A stretch of DNA of 64,000 nt, taken from contig DAIRSE010000004.1 in NCBI GenBank assembly GCA_036804525.1, forward strand, positions 1 to 64,000, read 5' to 3'. This stretch comes from JBFLVT01 sp036804525. Lineage in GTDB: Bacteria; Bacillota; Desulfotomaculia; Desulfotomaculales; JASEER01. Positions 61,058 through 64,000 of this stretch are shown here, piece by piece (position 1 is the stretch's first letter; each line of letters starts with the position of its first letter). A model generated the notes under the pieces. The model did no database searches and was not told where the DNA came from. It was given only the letters and a program-made list of their open reading frames with translations. The translations under genes were made by a program, and so were the position numbers.

Positions 61058-62241
61058 TGCGCGTCCCTCCCCGCAAGCGTCTCCTGCAAAAAACTCTGCC
61101 CTATTCCCCACGGGATCCCGAACACCTCGGCCATCGTCGCGGCCACGTCGGCAAAGCTCTCGCGGGTTCCCAGGCGCCGATTTCCGCGTGTCCCCGGGTG
61201 GTAGGCCAGCACCGGCACGTATTCGCGGGAGTGGTCGGTGCTGTTGGTCGTAGGGTCACAGCCGTGGTCGGCGGTGATAATGAGCAGATCCTGCACCGTA
61301 AGGCGGGCCAGGATCTGCAGCAAAGCGCCGTCAAAGGCCTCAAGGGCGCCGGCATAGCCGCAAGCGTCGTTGCGATGACCGTAAAGCATGTCAAAGTCGA
61401 CAAGGTTGGCAAAAATCAGGCCCGTGGGGAAACCGTCAAGGGCCCGGTGGATGCCGGCAATGCTGTCGGCGTTATTCTTGGCGGCAATGTGGGCGGTGAT
61501 CCCGCGCCCGGCGAAGATGTCCTTGACTTTGCCGATGGCCACGACGTGCTGCCCGGCATCCTTCAAGGCGTCGAGAACAGTCGGCCCCACGGGGGGAAGC
61601 GCGAAGTCGTGCCGCCTTTCAGTCCGTCTGAAGGAACCGGGTTGACCCGTGAACGGCCTGGCGATGACCCGGCCGACGGCGTGCTCTCCCCGAAGCAGTT
61701 CCCTGGCCACCTCGCATATCCGGTACAGTTCCTCGACCGGAATGACGTCCTCGTGAGCGGCGACCTGAAAGACGCTGTCGGCGGAGGTATAAACAATGAC
61801 AGCGCCCGTGTGCATGTGCTCCGCGCCAAGTTCCTCGATAATCGCTGTCCCTGAAGCCGGCTTGTTACCCAGGACGGGGCGGCCGATGCGCCTTGAGAAC
61901 TCCGCGATGACCTCGCGGGGAAATCCCCGCGGGTATACCGGGAACGGCTTGTCCAGGATAAGCCCGGCCAGCTCCCAGTGGCCGGTGGTCGTATCTTTCC
62001 CCGCTGATTTTTCGGCCATCTTGCCCCAGGCCGCAAGCGGTTCCTCCGTGGGAGGAACGCCCTCGATGTGAGCGATGTTCCCCAACCCCAAAGCCCCCAG
62101 CGTGGGAAGCCTTAACTGGCCCACCTGGCGGGCAATGTTGCAAAGTGTGTTGCTCCCTTCGTCGCCGTATGCCGCCGCATCGGGAAGCCAGCCGATGCCG
62201 ACGCTGTCAAGAACAATAACCGTCACGCGAGTAATTGACAA
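61054..62241 (-). CDS. deoB: Phosphopentomutase
   Basis: 395 residues of the alkaline-phosphatase superfamily. VTVIVLDSVGIGWLPDA (first metal Asp and phospho-site region), GKDTTTGHWE and ADHGCDPTTNSTDHSREY carry the Mn ligands and the catalytic Thr. It interconverts (deoxy)ribose-1- and -5-phosphate. TTG at 62241 with GAGGAGGG 7 nt upstream; a longer frame to 62517 is not homologous. It lies downstream of xerD, as in Bacillus (ripX-drm). Confidence 0.95.
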   Translation of the reverse strand: MSITRVTVIVLDSVGIGWLPDAAAYGDEGSNTLCNIARQVGQLRLPTLGALGLGNIAHIEGVPPTEEPLAAWGKMAEKSAGKDTTTGHWELAGLILDKPFPVYPRGFPREVIAEFSRRIGRPVLGNKPASGTAIIEELGAEHMHTGAVIVYTSADSVFQVAAHEDVIPVEELYRICEVARELLRGEHAVGRVIARPFTGQPGSFRRTERRHDFALPPVGPTVLDALKDAGQHVVAIGKVKDIFAGRGITAHIAAKNNADSIAGIHRALDGFPTGLIFANLVDFDMLYGHRNDACGYAGALEAFDGALLQILARLTVQDLLIITADHGCDPTTNSTDHSREYVPVLAYHPGTRGNRRLGTRESFADVAATMAEVFGIPWGIGQSFLQETLAGRDAQ

Positions 62242-62291
62242 ATGCAGGCCCTCCTCGATCGTACTTATTATTCCCGCCCTATTCCCCTTTT

Positions 62292-63182
62292 CTAGGCGCG
62301 GGGATGGGTAGTGTCGTAAACCCGGCGCAGCTTGCTCAAGGTTACGTGCGTGTAGATCTGGGTGGTAACGATGTCGGCATGCCCCAACAGCTCCTGGACC
62401 ACGCGCAAGTCGGCCCCGTTTTCGAGAAGATGGGTGGCGAAGGAATGCCGGAGGGTGTGGGGACCGATTTCTTTCTGAATCCCTGCCGCCTCGGCATACC
62501 CTTTGATCATTTTCCAAACCGTCTGCCTGGTAAGGGGTCTGCCCCTCCGGTTAAGGAAAACCAGGCCGGAAGGCTCGGAAACCAGAGCGGGCCTGATCTC
62601 GCGAAGGTAAAGGCTTAGATAGCGGGCGGCGGTGCTGCCCAGGGGTACCATTCGTTCCTTTCCTCCCTTCCCCAGGCAACGCAGGAAACCCTTTTCCAGG
62701 TTGACGTCTTTCAGTTCCAGCCCGATCAGCTCCGAAACGCGCAGGCCGGAGGCGTACAACGTTTCAAGGATGGCACGGTCACGCAGCCCAAGCGGTGTTG
62801 CGGTGCTGACGCTTTCGAGCAGCCGTTCGACCTCGTCCACCCTCAGGACCTTGGGGAGGCGCAACATCAGACGAGGAGAGGAAAGGGTGCTTGAAGGATC
62901 AGCGGGCAGCATGGCTTCAGCGACTAAAAAGCGCAGAAAGCCTCGGATGGATGACAGGCAACGGGCCAGGGTTTTGGGGCTCTTTCCTGCATTCTGGAGT
63001 TCGCCGAGAAAGGCAGTGAGCAACCCTTTATCCTGCGGCCTGAGCTCGGTGACACCGCGTTTCTTAAGAAAACTGGAGAACTCCTTTAAATCAAGCTCGT
63101 ACGCCTTAATGGTGTTCAGGGCTAGGCCCCGCTCAACGGCGAGGTAATCGAGATACTGCCTGACCTGTCTCTCCATACCCAT
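62292..63182 (-). CDS. xerD: Site-specific tyrosine recombinase XerD
   Basis: About 296 residues. SAM-like N-terminal core-binding domain, then catalytic Arg in SGLRVSELIGL, Lys in GKGGKERMVPL, H-x2-R in HTLRHSFATHL, His in LLGHADIVTTQ and Tyr in IYTHV. With XerC-type partners it resolves chromosome dimers at dif. GTG 63185, ATG 63182 and ATG 63176 are all possible starts. A terminator upstream separates it from the yqzK-like gene. Confidence 0.93.
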   Translation of the reverse strand: MGMERQVRQYLDYLAVERGLALNTIKAYELDLKEFSSFLKKRGVTELRPQDKGLLTAFLGELQNAGKSPKTLARCLSSIRGFLRFLVAEAMLPADPSSTLSSPRLMLRLPKVLRVDEVERLLESVSTATPLGLRDRAILETLYASGLRVSELIGLELKDVNLEKGFLRCLGKGGKERMVPLGSTAARYLSLYLREIRPALVSEPSGLVFLNRRGRPLTRQTVWKMIKGYAEAAGIQKEIGPHTLRHSFATHLLENGADLRVVQELLGHADIVTTQIYTHVTLSKLRRVYDTTHPRA

Positions 63183-63219
63183 CACTTCCGAGATTTTCTA
63201 AGTTGTCTTTCTCCCCCAT

Positions 63220-63252
63220 AAAAAAAAATCCTACCGGGAGTTGGCCCGGTAG
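63220..63252 (-). terminator. Intrinsic terminator overlapping the end of the yqzK-like gene
   Basis: CTACCGGG (63231-63238) and CCCGGTAG (63245-63252) form an 8-bp stem made of the last codons and stop of the gene; nine T's follow directly on the minus strand (63220-63228). Confidence 0.85.
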
Positions 63253-63449
63253 TAATCTTTGAGACTGTCTATGATGCTGCCCCAGGGATCCCCGGTCGTC
63301 GATGTAACAGCCCCCGGGTTCTGGGGTGCAGAAGTTGTAAGAATGCCGTAGACCTGTGTCGAAAGAATGGCGATAATCAACACCAGGAGCAGCAGCCTGA
63401 AGGCGAATAGGACCTTGCGCTTGATTGCTGAGATAATGACCACAATCAA
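63231..63449 (-). CDS. YqzK-like small membrane protein (DUF4227)
   Basis: 72 residues. One membrane helix (FAFRLLLLVLIIAILSTQVYG) with a basic residue cluster before it and a short extracytoplasmic tail. TTG at 63449 has GGAGGAGG about 5 nt upstream; GTG at 63443 is an alternative. Its position between spoIIM and xerD is that of B. subtilis yqzK (DUF4227), though sequence alone is too short to be sure. Confidence 0.65.
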   Translation of the reverse strand: MIVVIISAIKRKVLFAFRLLLLVLIIAILSTQVYGILTTSAPQNPGAVTSTTGDPWGSIIDSLKDYYRANSR

Positions 63450-63463
63450 GATGTCCTCCTCCT

Positions 63464-64000
63464 TTACTGCCAGCAGACGGCCAATGCGGCGCGCAGCAGA
63501 TACGGGCTCACGAAGGCTTCCACCAGGCCCGAGCCAATTGCTACGGAAAGAGAGGCGCAGATAGCAGCTGTATAACGAAGGAAGTTTGACCACACGGTGA
63601 CCCGGGGGTTAAAGCCCCTCCTTACAAGAAGCAGCGAAAACGAAAGGGCAGCGACACCGGCGAAGATCATAGCCGGCAAAAGAATGATATTCTGCGGAAG
63701 AAGCGATGCGCACGCTAAAAGGATCCCCGGCAAACCCTGCCGCCCGATGATCAGGCTGGCGGCAAAACCGAGGGCAAAGCCCCGCACGAAGATCAGAGCG
63801 AGCATCACCGGCGCACCAATCACCGATAAACCGGCAAAATAAACAGCGCCGAAGAAAACGAGATTTTCGAAGGTCGCTGCCTTGAGGATGGCAGTTCCGT
63901 GCAGCCCCTCGGCAGGGGTTTCGGAGAAAAGAGTGGTGATGTAGGCCTGAAGTTCGTTAACCTGCTCGCCCTCAAGGCTGCCGGCGGACCATACGCCCAT
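63464..64000 (-). CDS. spoIIM: Stage II sporulation protein M (partial)
   Basis: 178 residues visible; the N-terminus runs off the window. Hydrophobic helices FENLVFFGAVYFAGLSVIG, MLALIFVRGFALGFAAS and LLACASLLPQNIILLPAMIF match SpoIIM, part of the SpoIIDMP engulfment peptidoglycan machinery. The first Met here is probably internal. Strong marker for a spore-forming organism. Confidence 0.9.
   Translation of the reverse strand: MGVWSAGSLEGEQVNELQAYITTLFSETPAEGLHGTAILKAATFENLVFFGAVYFAGLSVIGAPVMLALIFVRGFALGFAASLIIGRQGLPGILLACASLLPQNIILLPAMIFAGVAALSFSLLLVRRGFNPRVTVWSNFLRYTAAICASLSVAIGSGLVEAFVSPYLLRAALAVCWQ

Overview
The window looks like chromosome of a spore-forming Bacillota of the Clostridia type (Peptococcaceae / Desulfotomaculum-like), moderately GC-rich. 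Supporting evidence: spoIIM, a yqzK-like gene and xerD followed by deoB, a SpoVB-type flippase, YpmA (DUF4264), DUF1540, a GerMN lipoprotein, AddAB instead of RecBCD, a T-box leader, and Shine-Dalgarno-driven genes with very many TTG starts. I do not name a species. There is no rRNA, CRISPR array, prophage or intact insertion sequence; the gene content is mostly core chromosome.

Layout. 1-5.5 kb: tRNA-Trp, then a T-box leader controlling a five-gene branched-chain amino acid ABC transporter (livJHMGF). 5.5-9.3 kb: an EF-G paralogue and a divergent SpoVB-like flippase. 9.3-13.3 kb: a minus-strand preQ0/queuosine operon (queD-queC-DUF366-queE-folE) continuing into ypmA and surE. 13.3-21 kb: a patch rich in small dispersed repeats, with a TPR protein, deoC, ddl, a secreted zinc phospholipase-C-like protein divergent from a membrane metallophosphoesterase, and a small zinc-ribbon protein. 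21-25.3 kb: an EndoIII-like glycosylase, a two-component system with a seven-TM-type sensor kinase, and a small P-loop ATPase. 25.5-31.2 kb: a degenerate serine-recombinase domain, tRNA-Leu, sbcCD. 31.3-39 kb: cold-shock protein, a ferritin-like fragment, a PutA-type bifunctional proline oxidase, a DsrE protein, an Asn-Pro repeat protein next to tatA, a phosphodiesterase, a MazG-like protein and a HAD hydrolase. 39-45.6 kb: a sulfonate/nitrate-type ABC transporter, a DUF188 protein, a lipid kinase, cyclophilin, a DUF1287 lipoprotein, a GerMN lipoprotein, DUF1540. 45.7-55 kb: addAB followed on the same strand by a compact Rad50-like/Mre11-like pair. 55-58.5 kb: BON protein, anti-sigma/ECF-sigma pair, isopropylmalate-type dehydrogenase. 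58.7-64 kb: small unknown protein, SAM hydrolase, pdp, deoB, xerD, yqzK-like, spoIIM (cut by the window end).

How the parts work together. FolE, QueD, QueE and QueC are consecutive enzymes from GTP to preQ0. Pdp, DeoB and (elsewhere in the window) DeoC form the deoxynucleoside degradation route. AddAB, SbcCD, a second Mre11/Rad50-like pair, an EndoIII homologue and XerD give an unusually dense set of DNA repair and recombination genes.

The least ordinary signals are (1) a ~122-bp terminal-inverted-repeat element whose two full copies differ at four stem positions with compensatory changes on both arms, and whose ends supply stop codons to neighbouring genes; (2) the compact Rad50/Mre11 pair after addAB; (3) two reading frames that seem to start at ATC or ATA behind a strong Shine-Dalgarno; (4) an Asn-Pro repeat protein upstream of tatA.
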